DNA from: Dendrocalamus latiflorus
Lineage: Eukaryota > Streptophyta > Magnoliopsida > Poales > Poaceae
Length of the DNA: 64,000 bases
Direction of reading: 5' to 3'
NCBI GenBank assembly: GCA_017311315.1
Contig: CM029654.1
Coordinates: 11,591,448 to 11,655,447 of the forward strand
A program made the translations under genes and the position numbers. Below, one piece after another: positions 14,685-28,882 of this stretch. The first letter of the stretch is position 1. Every line of letters starts with the position of its first letter. The notes under the pieces are model-generated. The model ran no database searches and was not told the origin of the DNA. It worked only from the letters and a program-made list of their open reading frames with translations.

Positions 14685-15130
14685 GGTGCCTTTTACATAT
14701 TTACAGGGATGATTTGGATTTAATCATCTTTTGGTGTTCTTCGTTGGTGGAGATCTGCATACGGGGTAAGAATCATTTGCGCTACTTATTTGGTCCATAG
14801 GTTGTTGCTGTCGCTTTTCCATTCCCTATTTACTTGGTATAAATGTTAGTATTTGTTACGTTCGCGATTTCATTGCTTCATTGATAAAATGTACGTTATC
14901 CTTATTGGTGTGCGTTTTACATATTTACAGGGATGATCTGGATTTAATCATCTTTTGGTGTTCTTGGTTGGTAGAGATCTGCGTACGGGGTAAGAATCAT
15001 TTGCGCTGCTTATTTATCCCATAGGTTGCTGCTGTCGGTTTTCCATTCCCTAACTTGGTATAGATGTTAGTATTTGTTACCTTTTTGATTTCATTGCTTC
15101 ATTGATAAAATGTACGTTATCTTCATTGGC
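14685..15130. repeat. Tandem duplication, period 224 bp
   Basis: Two adjacent copies (about 14685-14908 and 14909-15130) share ttttacatatttacaggg, then ggtgttctt, tacggggtaagaatcatt and ttgataaaatgtacgtta with few substitutions. Confidence 0.85.
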
Positions 15131-17640
15131 GCTTGGCTGATAACGATTGCCTCTTTTTCGTTGTGTTACCTGTTCAGCTAATTTAGCCATTTATATATAT
15201 TGTTACGTGGTGATTATGCTATGCTCCCATTGATCTCTCTTGCTTTTATTCTGCCTGTATCATTAATGCAGGATTATTCAAACTTCGCTCACCCTTCTCT
15301 ATCATGTGAGGATCGTTTGTTTTATTCCACCGCCTTTGTTTCTCAGTTTCGGCGCACTGATAGTTATGTTTTCTTCACTCTTGCCTACTATAGTGCTTCT
15401 GCTTTATTGTTACTGTGGTCGTATTTATGCTTATATAAGATACGTACTTATATACGTTATCATATAGTGATTACATTATATTCAGCTATACTTATTTTAT
15501 TAGGTGGGTATTACATTATGTTGTAGCATACATTATTGGTGTAGCTTTTTGTGTCCCTATTTATTTGTTATAAGTTTGGATTTTTTCTAGGTTTTTAATT
15601 TCATTACTTTATTGGTAAAATGTGGGCTATTCCTATTGCTGTTCTTACTGTAAATTAATTCTGCCTGCCTGTTTGCCTTCGCATTCTGTTTAGATTTAGT
15701 CAATAATTATCTTATGATGTCTTATATTTTATGATCTGCTTTAGTTTTTTGTATCTGTTTAGTTAGGTCTTTGAAGGCATTGGTTTATCTTTTTTTTAGT
15801 ATCGATGCTGTAGGACTAAAAGATCATTGTGTGTTACATAGTGTGAGTGGTTTTTTGAGTACGTTTATTAGCCTATAGGTTATGCAGCTTCGATTTGCAT
15901 CGTCTTTACGCTGATTTGCCTTTTTTTATGTTTGTTTGTATTTTTATCACGTACGTTATTCATATTGTTTGATTGGTAAAATGTACATTATCTTTATTCG
16001 TGCTTTTGTAATAACAGTTGCATCTTTTACATTATCTTAGCTCTGTTCATAAGGAATAGCTATTTATAGCTATTATTTACATGTGTCCTTGTTTCTATGT
16101 TGTTTATAATGTTTTTTATTTTATCATTTATGGTGCTAGGTGTTTTTTTAGCCGCCTTGTTTCTATAATCTAGCCATTTATGTATACTAATATGTAATAA
16201 TTATGTTATACGCTCATGGATTTCTCTTGCTTCTGTTCTTTTTGTTTCGTTGATGCAGGATTATTGATAGTTGGCTCATTCTTCTCTGTCGTCTGAAGAT
16301 CGCCTGTTTTATTCGACCACTTTTCTTCCTGAGCTTCGGCGCGCTCATAGTTAGGTTTTCTTCGCTCTTGCCTGCATAATATAATGCTTGTGCTTTGCTG
16401 GTATCACGGTGCTATTTATGCCTGTATAAGATACCTATTTATATACGTCATTACATAGTGATTATGTTATATTTAGTTATACTTAGTTTATTAGGTAGCT
16501 ATTATTTTCAATTAGACCGTATATTATTGCTATATCTTTTTCGCTTCCTATTTACTTTTGATAAATCTAAATCTTTGCTAACTTTTCTACTCTATTATTT
16601 CATTGATAAAATGTTGTCTCTACCTTGCTCATTTTGTATTGGGTTACTCTAGCCCTTACTCTTTCCTATCTATCCAGCTTCATTATTTCATTGCCGAAAC
16701 CATCTTATTATTAAATAGATATTATTTTTTAGTCCTCTCCTTTTCTTTATAAACTTTGCTTCTTTCTTTATATAATCTTATTGTTCATATCAGATAGTTA
16801 TTTATATACATTATCATAGAATAGTTATCTTATATTGAGCTAGGCCTCTTTTATTACTTAGCTATTATATTGTATTACACTGTACATTAGTACTCTTGGC
16901 ATTCATAAAATGATATCCCTATTATGTAACCTATAATTCTTATCTTTCTGCTTTTGTTTACAAGCTTCTATAGTTTCTTCATTCTGTATTAAATTACTAT
17001 TATATGGACTTTATTTTTTACTATCCTCCTTTTCTTTACAAACTACCCTTGTTTCCTAATTTGGCATTGCTATTTATATCAGAAATATATGTACATGAAG
17101 TATAATGTGATACTTATATTATATGAAACTATACGTATTCTATTAGCTACCTATTATATTGTCTTACATTACAGGTTATTGTTCTTGTTTTTTCATACCT
17201 TACTTATTTATTACAAATCTAAATCTTTACTGGTTTACCTATTGCATTATTTCATTGTTAAAATAGCATTACTATTATCTAAAGTATAGTTCTTACCTTC
17301 ATGCTTTTGTTTATAGCTTTATCAACTTTGCTCGCTGATAGTTATTGTAATCCTTCGTCTTTTCTATTTTTCTGATTTCTTCATTTCACTAAGCAAACTA
17401 TCTTAGTATCGTGTAAACTTTGTTTTTTAAGCCTCTCATCTACTTTAAAAGTTCTTATTCTTTTCTCGTTTGCTCTTATTCTTTCTATGAAATACTTACT
17501 TATATAGATTTCTATAATTCTTTTCGCATCTCATTATGTCATTGATAAAATAGTATTTCTATTATGTAAACTATAATTCTTATCTTTGTGTTTTTCTTCA
17601 CAAATTTGTATGTGTCCTCTACTCTGTCTTTTTTATATAA

Positions 17641-18680
17641 CAGATTTATATACATAAATTATGATGAAAGACCTATATTATATTGAATTTTATGTATTCT
17701 ATTAGCTACCTATCATGTCAACCTTGTTTTTTTACCCCCTCATCCTGTTTAAAAATTCCAGTTCTTTCCTCATTTACTCTTATTCTTTCTATGAAATACT
17801 TGCCTGTATACATGTCTATACTTCTTTTCCCATTTCATTATGTCATTTCTAAAACGCTATTTCCATCATGTAGACTATAGTTCTTATCTTTGTGCTTTTC
17901 TTTACGAAGTTCTGTACTTTTCTTATTCTGTATTAAATTAGTATTATAATTCGTCATCTTTTCTACCTTTTCAATTTTGTCATTTCATTTGTGAAATCAT
18001 CTTAGTATTATATAGGTTTTGTATTTCGCTATTATGAAATACCTATTTATATACATCATAATGAAATACTTATTTATATACATCGTAATGAAATACTTAT
18101 GTACATTATAATAATTGTGTGTTCTATCAAATATTTATTTATATACATCATAATGAGATGCTTATATCATATTCAGTTATAGTTATTATATATTCTATTA
18201 GCTACCTATCATGTAAACCTCGTTTTTTACCCCCCTCATCCTGTTTAAAAATTCCAGTTCTTTCCTCATTTACTGTTATTCTTTCTATGAAATACTTGCT
18301 TGTATACATGTCTATACTTCTTTCCCCATTTCATTATGTCATTTCTAAAACGCTATTTCCATCATGTAGACTATAGTTCTTATCTTTGTGCTTTTCTTTA
18401 CGAAGTTCTATACTTTTCTTATTCTGTATTAAATTAGTATTATAATTCGTCATCTTTTCTACCTTTTCAATTTCGTCATTTGATTTGTGAAATCATCTTA
18501 GTATTATATAGGTTCTGTATTTCGCTATTATGAAATACCTATTTATATACGTCATAATGAAATACTTATTTATATACATCGTAATGAAATACTTATGTAC
18601 ATTATAATAATTGCGTGTTCTATCAAATACTTATTTATATACATCATAATTGCGTGTTCTATCAAATACTTATTTATATA
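17641..18680. repeat. Tandem duplication, period 496 bp
   Basis: Attagctacctatcatgt at 17701 recurs at 18197, and the next ~480 bases match closely. Inside each unit there are also short repeats of tgaaatacttatttatatac. The second copy has an additional local duplication of the attgcgtgttctatcaaa block at 18610-18680. Confidence 0.85.
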
Positions 18681-19321
18681 CTTCATAATGAGATGCTTAT
18701 ATCATATTCTGTTATAGTTATTATATTACCTAACTATTATATTACATTATGTTATAGTCTACTGCTGTTCTTTATTTATTCGTTGTTTATTTTTTATAAA
18801 TTTTAATTTCTGCTATTTTCTCCTACTTCATTATTTTATTGCTAGAATGACCTCACTACTATATAAACTATAGTTCTTACCCTTGTGCTTTTGTTTACAG
18901 ATCTATCTCTTTTCTTCATCTTGCATTAGATTATTATAAACCTTAGCGTTTTCTATATTTGTGGTTTCATTGTTTCGTCGGTACAGTCATCTTAGTATCA
19001 TCTAGATTTGATTTTCTGGTATTTTCCTTTTCTTTTAGAACTTTCTTTCTTTTCTGAGTCACTATTAGTCTATTATAGATCTTAATTACTATGTTACACC
19101 TATAGGTATGATCTGTATCATACCATAGATCCTAGGTAATAATTATATTGCGTTTACACTTATGATCTCTGTTGAGTTGCTACTTATTTCAATGTACGTA
19201 TTTTCATAGCATTTACATGAATCTATTTTAAAAACTATATTTTTCATATGGTTTTATGCTGATTTATTTGGAGTCGGCCATTTTTGTTGATCATTGCTTT
19301 TATCTATTGCCATTTAGTTTT

Positions 19322-22300
19322 ATGGATCCATCACGTTCTGCTAGAACTCATCGTGAAGAGATACTGCGTGGAAAACAACCAATTAAATCGACAGCCCCTT
19401 CACTATTACATCCACACCTTTTCCCTGATACCTTGACACGATCGCTTTGCCAATCAGCATCACAGCCATGTATGATTACTCTTGATGTTACGTACTTTAT
19501 AGACAACACCATTTTCACATTTTGTAATTTCCTTTCAAAACTCAGTTTATGTGTTGACCTGTTGTTGTGGTTTCATTTATTATCTCACAGCACTTATCCC
19601 AGATGTTACTATGATTCCTCGATCAAAGCGTCAGCATGGTTATCCACACTCTTTATGCCCAATTTGTTAGTTTTGTAATGGTTTTCATCTACTTTTTTAT
19701 TGCGCGGATTTATTTATTTTGGTTGCCTGCATAATAGGAGACCATTTTTCCCCGTTGCTTAGTTCAGCTGAATCAACTAACAATAGGAAAAAAGGAGATT
19801 ATCCAACTTGCAACGTGCTGCTGCTAAAACAGGTGTTTTTCTTTTATTATATTGTTTTATAACTTTTCTTGTGCTTTCCGTTTTCCATTCCTTTCAAACA
19901 TACACATTTTAACATCTCTTAGTTTATATCTCCCTTTGCATTTTGTTGGCGTTTCAGGTAACGCATTGCTTTTTAACTTAACCCCACCTAAAGAACCAAC
20001 CGTTTGTTTTTCTAAGGAATATGTTTCCTTCCTAAAAGGTTCACGCCTATTGTTGAAGTTACATTATTCATTCTGAGTGTTTTCATATGTCTGCCAAAAT
20101 TATTCCTTTTTCCTTCTTTTATATTGCTTTTTACACGATTTCAGCCACTTATGATAATCGATCATACTATGGTGGCCCAGACTATGAATGTAATAGATGT
20201 GGCGCTATTTTTTGGTTCCAAGAAAAGTCTCACCATAGAAGTTCTTCTAGGCATCACCGAATTATTTACAATAGATGTTGTCGTGGTGGTAAAGTTTCGC
20301 TTCCAGCGCACAAGCAATTTCCATATCCACTTCAAGAACTTATTGGTTTTGATAAAGGCCAAGAATCAAATCAGTTCATGCGTTTGATACGCCATTATAA
20401 CTCCCTATTTGCATTCACTTCCTTGGGCGTAGATGTTGATAGAACCATTAACACTGGTGAAGGCCCTTATGTTTTCCGTATAAATGGTGTTGTTCATCAC
20501 CGAATTGGTTCATTGGTTCCTAGACCAGGCCAAAAACCACAATATGCGCAGCTTTATATCTATGACACAGAGAATGAGGTTCACAATAGGTTATCTCTTT
20601 TTGGCAAAGAGGATGCTGCAAATGATGAAGCGGATAATAACATAGTTGCTGCACTAATTCATATGCTTAACTGCTTCAATCCATTAGTAAAACAATTCAG
20701 AATGGCACGAGATCGCCTCTTCTCTCAACAGAATGCAGAAATTAATATTCGCCTTATTGGTTCATCTGACACACATGATGATCGGTATTCTTTACCAACT
20801 GTCTCTGAGCTAGCTGCCTTAATTGTGGGCGATCTATCTTTGGAAAACAATAGATTTGATATCATTGTTGAGACTCATCCTGGTGAACTAAAACAAATAT
20901 CGCCTCTCAATCCTGCTCTAATGTCTCTTCAATATCCATTATTATTTCCATATGGTCAAAAGGGCTTCCATCTTGGTATTAAATACAGATCTACTGATGA
21001 CAATCTCAATGCTGTTAGAGATGAAGTCTCAATGCTTGAGTACTACTGCTATGAATGTCATTATCGTAAAAATGAACCAAATCCTTACACATGTTGTGGC
21101 CGCCTCTCAAATCAAATAGAGGTTGATTGCTATTCATGTATAGAAGCAAATCGTTTATCATTTCATTTCATTTCTTCAATCAAAATGTCTTGCGTTCAGA
21201 CACATATCAAGGCATTTCAGATGCACTTGGTGAGGGCACATCAGAAGGCAAAAATATTGGGGTTCGAATCTTACTTCCTGCCAGCTTTACCGGTAGCCCT
21301 CGATACAACGCACTCAATTACCAAGATGCTATGGCTATTTGCCGTGAATATGGCCCTCCTGATTTATTCTCTACCTTCACATGCAATTCAAGATGGCCAG
21401 AAATTAGTGACACACTCAGACACGAACCTGGCCAAAAATATCTAGACCGTCCTGATATTGTAACTCGAGTATTTCATATGAAGCTTACTGAATACATTTC
21501 CGATATAAAAAGTGGACACACATTTGGTACTATACGAGCAGGTTAGTTTTTTCTATCCTTTAGATATTGCTTTCTTTTCATGTGCTATTTTCTCTCTCTC
21601 TAAATTATCTTCCTTGCTTTTTACAGTTTTATACACCATCGAATTTCAAAAAAGAGGTCTACCTCATGTTCATACACTTATATGGCTTGCTAACCGCACA
21701 GCAGACCTATCTACTGAGTTCATAGATTCTCTTATATGTGCTGAAATTCCTGACCCATCTATTGACCCACTTGGGTATGCTCTTGTTGAAGAATTCATGA
21801 TGCATGGTCCATGCGGAAATCTTAATAAAAGCTGTCCATGCATGAAAAATGGTATATGTTCAAAACAGTATCCGAAAGAATTGAGCCTAGAAACATTCAT
21901 TAATGAATGTGGCTTTCCAACATATCGTCGCCGAGATAGCAATCATTTTATTACCAAAAATGGAATCAGATTGGACAACAAATGGGTTGTTCCATACAAC
22001 ATGGGTTTGCTAAAAAAATTCCAAGCTCATATCAATGTTGAATGGTGTAACAAAACAAATCTTGTCAAATATTTATTCAAATATCTTACCAAAGGACAAG
22101 ATAAAGCAAGGATGACTTTTTCTACTAATGACCAACCATCAGACCCAAGTAATACACAAGTTAAGCAAGGGATAGATGAAATTGCAAATTATATTAGATG
22201 CAGGTAATCCTTTCGTTATAGATTACATTAAATCTTTCCAGATTATAATTGTTTTTAGATTGCTTTTTTCTGTCCTACATTAATACTTTTATATACATAA

Positions 22301-24643
22301 CAATTATGTAGATACTTATCTTCATGTGAGGCAATTTGGCGACTATTTGAATTCGAAATACATGGCCGAATGCCTTCCGTTGAACGATTAGCTGTTCACA
22401 TGCCTGGTATGAACAAAGTGATATATCATGAAGAAACAGGCTTGGAACAGATTGTTGCTGATGCAAGAGCTTCTAAAACTACCTTAACTGAATGGTTTAT
22501 TGCTAATCAACAGTTTGTAGAAGCAAGGGTTTCTACTTATTATCAGTTCCCATCAAGTTGGAGATGGTGTAACGATAACAAAAAATGGATCAAAAGGAAA
22601 CGTAAAACATCAAAAACCGGCCGTATATATAATGTGCATCCAAGCACTGGTGAATTATTTTACCTCAGAATGCTTTTAATGGTTGTCTCTGGTGCACAAA
22701 GTTATGAAGATATTAGAACCTTCAATAGTGTTCAGTATCTTACCTTCAAAGAAGCTTGCAAAGCTCGAGGCTTAGTTGGTGATGATACAGAATGGTTTTT
22801 ACTTTTTGATGAAGCAATTATTTGGGCCACTCCATACCAGCTTAGGCATCTCTTCATGGTGGTACTTTCTTTCTGCAGTGTTGTTAATCCCCAAAATCTA
22901 TTTGATAAATATTGGTGCTACCTTGCTGATGACATACAATATAAAATACGACAAGCACTGCAAAATCCAACATATTCAATACCAACTGCCTATCTACAGA
23001 CCCAATTGATAAATGAGTTGTTTAATATCTTTTCAAAAAATGGACTCAGTTTTGCCACATACAACATAGGCAGTGATTTAACACATGATGGTCCTCCTTC
23101 TGGTAACAGACTTGTTATTGAAGAACTAGCATATGATAGAGCTGATATGTTAGCACATGCTAACTCATTATGTGGTAAACTCAATGCTGAGCAATCTGTC
23201 ATATACAACAAGATTATAGCATGCGTTAACCAGAAAAGCAATGGGTTTTTCTTTGTGTCAGGGCATGGTGGAACTGGGAAAACATTTCTTTGGAATGCTA
23301 TAATAGCCACATTACGAGCTAATGGTGAAATAGTTCTTGCTGTAGCATCATCTGGAATTGCTTCACTTTTGCTTCCAGGTGGCCGCACAGCTCATTCTCG
23401 GTTCAAAATACCTCTTGACATCAATGAAAAGAGTTTATGTAACATAGCCCGATGAACGATGCTTGCTGAACTTATCAGCAAGACTTCTCTAATCCTTTGG
23501 GATGAAGCACCTACAACTCATAGACACTGTTTTGAAGCACTTGATAGAACATTGCGTGATATTATGTCTATTGAGGATGGTGGCTATATGAATATACCTT
23601 TTGGTGGAAAAGTTGTTGTCCTTGGTGGAGACTTCCGTCAGGTTTTACCTGTTATTGAGAATGGAACTAAAGCAGAAATTATTCAAGCTTCACTGATTAA
23701 GTCATCACTTTGGCATCACATTGAGATACTCAAACTGTCTACTAACATGAGGCTTCATAATCCAAACCTTCCATTTGCAGAACGTGAAGCCCTCTCCAAA
23801 TTTGCTCAATGGGTACTTAATATTGGAAATGGTCAAATCCCAGTGATTCAAAAGCCAGGAGAAATTCATTCAAACTGGATAGTCATACCTGATGAGCTTC
23901 TTCTTCTACCAACTAATAACAACATGGATACGATTGTCAATGCTATCTATGATTCATTTCCTACCAGCTATCAAAACAGTGAATACTTAGCACAGCGTGC
24001 AATTATTTGCCCAACTAATGCTGTCACTGATGAACTAAACAGAGCTGTTTTTGATAAGATTCCTGGTGATAGCAAACAATATCTCAGCTTTGATTCTATT
24101 TCTCAGTCTGATACTCGAATTGGTGATGCTAATCTGTTATATCCACCTGAATTTTTGAACTCTATAACAGTCAGTGGTTTCCCAGATCATGTTATTTATC
24201 TCAAAGTAGGTGTTCCAGTAATGTTGCTCAGAAATATAAATCAATCTATGGGTCTTTGTAATGGAACACGATTGATTATCACAAGGCTTGGTGATCGAAT
24301 TCTTGAAGGATCTATAATTACTGGAATGAATATTGGCCAAACTGTTTGTATCCCAAGGATTGTCCTAAATGCAAACAGTCCTCGATGGCCTTTTACGCTA
24401 CAGCGACGACAGTTTCCAATTAAACTTTCATATGCAATGACCATTAACAAAAGCCAAGGCCAGACTTTAAACAGAGTTGGGATTTATCTACGAAACCCAG
24501 TCTTTTCCCATGGACAGCTCTATGTGGCAGTATCACGAGTAACATCACCTTTAGGCTTAAAGATACTCATTGAAAATGAAAATGGTGTTGCCTGTAATCA
24601 GACAAAAAATATAGTGTATAAAGAAGTGCTTGCTTGTGTTTAG
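19322..24643 (+). pseudogene. Helitron Rep/Pif1-type helicase, disrupted
   Basis: Product of the RepHel class: an HUH rolling-circle initiator joined to a superfamily-1 Pif1-like helicase, which nicks, unwinds and re-ligates Helitron ends in the nucleus. Well-supported exons are 20145-21541, 21627-22203 and 22312-24643, with GT-AG introns in phase. A possible first exon starts at ATG 19322 (MDPSRSARTHREE); the exons between 19470 and 20144 are uncertain. Seen: N-terminal Cys pairs (YECNRCG), the Helitron-like N domain, the Rep motif with paired histidines (FQKRGLPHVH) at ~21650, the two-tyrosine motif (KYLFKY) at ~22068, Walker A (GHGGTGKT) at ~23264, Walker B with DEAP at ~23504, GDFRQ at ~23629 and the C-terminal SYAMTINKSQGQT plus LYVAVSR motifs. 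Disabling changes: a one-base shift near 21180 and TGA at 23453-23455 between helicase motifs Ia and II. Confidence 0.9.
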
Positions 24644-25757
24644 TACATTTCGTTACTTCTCTTGTTCTGTTCTCTGATTCATATGACTTACTTAATAGCT
24701 TTTGTTTGCTCCTCTGTGTCCGCTGAAGGAAACAGCCACAAAAAGCGCTTTCATTTCATGCATCTCTGTTTCGGTGCCTCAGATTGCAATATATACTTCT
24801 CTGTTTCTTCAAAAATATTGAGCGCCTACTTTCTTACTTGTATACACATCGCCATTTGTGCTTTTGTTTACACTTACAGTGACAGCTATGAAAAGCGCTT
24901 TGATTGCATACATCTCTATTTCTATACCTGAGATCATAATATACACTTCTCCTTTTTAAAAAAAATATACAACACATACTTTCCTACCTATATACACATC
25001 TCTGTTTATATCTTTCTTTGCAGTTATCATATATACATGTCTTGATATATTTGCTTATCCATGTTGAAAACATTACCACTCTACTCATTATGTACATCAT
25101 TATGTACATCCCTGTATTTCCATCATGTTGCTAGGTTTTGCTGCCTTTTTCCCTCTACTATGATACACATATTATTATGCTTATTAACTTGTCCACTTTA
25201 ATAACGCATTTGTTAGACTACACTCACACTTTTTCCCATTAATACACCATCTATAACTTACGTTCTATTTGGTATACTTCAAAAATATTCAGCGCCTACT
25301 TTCTTACTTGTATACACATCGCCATTTGTGCTTTTCTTTACACTTACAGTGACAGCTATGAAAAGCGCTTTGATTGCATACATCTCTATTTCTATACCTG
25401 AGATCATAATATACACTTCTCCTTTTTTAAAAAAAATATAGAACACATACTTTGCTACCTATATACACATCTCTGGTTATATCTTTCTTTGCAGTTATCA
25501 TATATACATGTCTTGATATATTTGCTTATCCATGTTAAAAACATTACCACTCTACTCATTATGTACATCATTATGTACATCCCTGTATTTCCATCATGTT
25601 GCTAGGTTTTGCTGCCTTTTTCCCTCTACTATGATACACATATTATTATGCTTATTAACTTGTCCACTTTAATAACGCATTTGTTAGACCACACTCACAC
25701 TTTTTCCCATTAATACACCATCTATAACCTACATTCTATTTGCTATACAGATTCCAT
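24644..25757 (+). other. Spacer between the two Helitron genes, mostly duplicated DNA
   Basis: AT-rich and without a gene. Most of it is a tandem duplication with period 470 bp: unit 1 is about 24805-25275 and unit 2 about 25276-25745. They share caaaaatatt, gcgcctactttcttac, cagtgacagctatgaaaagc and most of what lies between. The second unit ends just before the RPA-like start codon, so unit 2 would contain its promoter. Confidence 0.8.
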
Positions 25758-28408
25758 ATGGCATACACATTGCTAAATCATATAAACCAGAATTCACACA
25801 GATGGAAAATCCTTGTGCGCTTACCACGAGTTTGGGAATTTAAAAACCCACGTGATGCAACACATGTATACCATCTAGATTTCATCATGCTTGATCAAGA
25901 GGTATGTAATACCTAACTCTTCTATTCAATTCATACAAATGCTCTTTCGCTGCTTTACAGCATTCTTATCTTCACTCTACACACATTATCAATCCATTAC
26001 AGCTGTTACATTTATCATTCTCTATATGCAATATAGTGTATGCTTTCTGTGCCTAAACTATAATTTATGTTTTTCAAGGGGAATGTTATGGAAGGATTGG
26101 TTCCCCAAAGATGGCTTGATAAATTCACGTCCCTCTTGAAAGAAGGATCTATTTATGAAATCGAATACTTTGAGGTTCTTCCAGCAAAAAACACATACAA
26201 AGCAGTTGACAGCAATAATTTAGTGCGCTTTTCGAAATACACCAAGATCACCAAGATATTACCAGAACCAGAAGGATTTCCTGTTTATGCATACAATGTT
26301 GTCCCCTTTTCTGTATTAAATGATCGCATTGGAAAAAATGACTTGCTATCAGGTTTAATCCTTGTTACTTTTCCATAAATATACTACCCTATGTGTATTT
26401 GCAGCATCTTATCTGTCCTTTTCTTTATTTGCCCATAATTTATCAGATATTGTTGTTCTCATAACGGCCACTTCAGAACTCATGCAGACAACAACAAAAC
26501 TGGGCCCAACTGTTAAACGAACCATTAACATTACTGATGGAAGGTACATATTTTTACCACTATTTATTCTTCTATAATTCCTTTCCTTTTTTCGTTCTAT
26601 GCTTACGTTATCCTCATGTTTCCATAAAAAATTGTTCTCTTCTATCTGTTTATAGCCAAACTGTGATCATAACACTATGGGGCCATCATGCCGAATCATT
26701 CAATGCAGAAATGTTGTTAACTGTCTCCCAAAATACACCAGTTGTTGCCTTATTTGTTGGCATGCTTGTTGGTACATACTCAGGTATATCATATTTCCTT
26801 TCTTTACAAAAACACAGGCAACAACACATATATACACTATGCACCATATATACCCAATGTACCTATCTTCATCATTCCCTCACATGAGTCTTTGTCCTTT
26901 GCACATATAGGTCAGCTAGCACTGCAAAGCACTTCTGCATCAAAATGGTACATCAACATACCAATTCCTGAGATACACACTCTACAGAACACGTATTGTT
27001 CCTGCCTTATTCACACAAATATACTACCACATATCCATGATACATTTTTTTCAACAATACCTTCTTTTAACAACAACTTATAATATAATACACAGAGTTA
27101 GCAGCCATCCACACCAAATTCAATGGCAAGAAGACAGACATCATGATAACATTCCTATACCCACAACAGTACGCGAACTAATAGACCTCATACCCAATGA
27201 AGCTTTAGTAAGATACACCTAAACTTTATACCTCTCTTTACATCCCATCTTTTGCACAGACTAAATACTAATTCTTCTCAAATATTGTATACACAGGGCC
27301 AACGCTACAAAGTCAATATTCTTATCACTGATTTAGTGCCAGAGCAATCATGGTGGTACATATCATGCTCTTCATGTTGGAAAAAAACCTTTCCACATGG
27401 AGATGTGTATGAATGTCAAAGATGTGGTACTACAACAGCGGAACCAAGGTATATACCTACTCACGCACACCATACATTTTTTACATATCATCGTTACCTG
27501 ATTATCAATAAACCTAACATACACTCCTGTCTTCAAATCCTTGAGCAGATACAAAATAAACTTATATGGCATTGATTCTCACGACGATCAACAAGACAAA
27601 CCAGTCTATGCAGAATTTATGTTTTTTGGCGACATAGCCCAACAACTTGTTGGAAGACCTGCCATGCTTTTAGTAGCAACAACTCAAGGATAGACACAGT
27701 AAGTCCCATCTGAAATCGCAGCAATTATTGGCCACAAATATGAACTTGTTGTTGAGATGTCACAAAGGTCACTTCAAACTGATGCCCCAACATTCCATGT
27801 CCGTTCAGTGACACCTCAGCCAGATCATACTCCGCTCCTATTACCAGGTAAGCAAAAAAACTTTATCTTCAACACGTAATTCACATCACGCCATTCAATA
27901 TCACAAAAATGGCAACAATAACATCTTTTTTTACCATTCATAGGCCCATCTGTTCCTACTATCTGTCCACAACAAGCTACCCCAGCAACAGACATCACTA
28001 CTTTACAAGTAACAAAAACTATACCATTATCATTTGTTTTCCTGTAACCTCAAACACCACACGCTTTACATAAACTGCCTTTTTTACACATTATTTCTTC
28101 TGTTTAACTGTTTATATATTTTTTGCAAGCCTACATCGTCACCACGCTCTGAAAAAAGAACACATGGATCTACTATGCCTGTAGAAACTGATGAGAATCC
28201 TTCGTCAGCGGCATCAAATAAAAGGTGTCTTTTTCAGTGTCCCTCATTACATTCCATACTGCTCTTTTAATATGCAACTATACATGCTCAAAATATATGC
28301 TTTCTACACTTACCATATATACTTCTCTCCAGACCAACACATGTTAGCCAAAAAAGTAAAATTGCAAAAGAGCTCTTCCCTGATGCAAAAGATGGCGCCC
28401 AGCATTAG
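25758..28408 (+). pseudogene. RPA70-like single-strand DNA-binding protein of the Helitron
   Basis: Replication protein A large-subunit-like gene, commonly carried by plant Helitrons and thought to coat single-stranded DNA during transposition. I could join 11 exons with GT-AG introns and matching phases: 25758-25901, 26079-26352, 26447-26543, 26656-26783, 26911-26992, 27096-27207, 27297-27448, 27549-27847, 27944-28008, 28130-28224 and 28333-28408 (TAG). The start ATG 25758 gives MAYTLLNHINQ, then the first OB-fold (VRLPRVWEFKNP). A second OB-fold spans exons 3-5 (TVIITLWGHHAE). The C-terminal OB-fold in exons 7-8 holds a zinc-binding CSSC...CQRC pair. A basic, hydrophilic tail follows. Exon 8 has two in-frame stops, TAG 27691 and TAA 27700, so the full product cannot be made here. 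Confidence 0.85.
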
Positions 28409-28882
28409 GTAAATCACCCTGCGCTCCTCAAAAACGCTACCTTGTGCTGTACGCAAAATACACATTTACGAAATTCTAACACTAATACTTTTCTAATTTC
28501 AAGATTACAAAAAACAGGTGGTCTACTCAAAGCAGACAACTACCTTCCTACCACGTCATACACCCAGCTACTCAATGTTCTTGTTTCTGTCCAATGTATA
28601 AACATCACTGACATCTTGGCTACCATCAAAAGTTATCCCAACCGACACCACCTATTTTGCTGTACAGGATGCCCCACAAACAGCTATTTCGTTGTAAAAA
28701 ACTATCGTTGTCTATGATGTTTTCACCAGTAAATTTACCGTCCCTACATACCATCCTAGAATAATTTACACTATATTGACTTATCGAAATTTGCTCTATA
28801 CTATTCATCTCTTCAAATCCTGCCCCTGTACTCATGTATCTTTTGACACCAATTATTTTGCGCTGCCTTACGCATCCTATCC
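28409..28882 (+). other. Helitron 3' non-coding region
   Basis: No gene is visible between the RPA-like stop codon and the terminal hairpin. A short frame at 28442-28717 has no recognisable motif and is probably chance. Confidence 0.55.

Larger units (their letters stand above)
13701..19321 (+). other. Helitron 5' non-coding region
   Basis: About 5.6 kb without a supportable gene. From 13701 to ~14690 it is GC-richer, with overlapping short frames that show no family motif. From ~14690 on, the plus strand is strongly T/C-rich and AT-rich, full of short open frames of Leu, Phe, Ile and Ser typical of low-complexity DNA. It contains the two tandem duplications listed separately. The blocks around 15200-15530 and 16200-16650 are diverged copies of one another (both have ttgatgcaggattatt, then ttcggcgc, then tataagatac). 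It may serve as promoter and long leader for the Rep/helicase gene. Confidence 0.6.
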
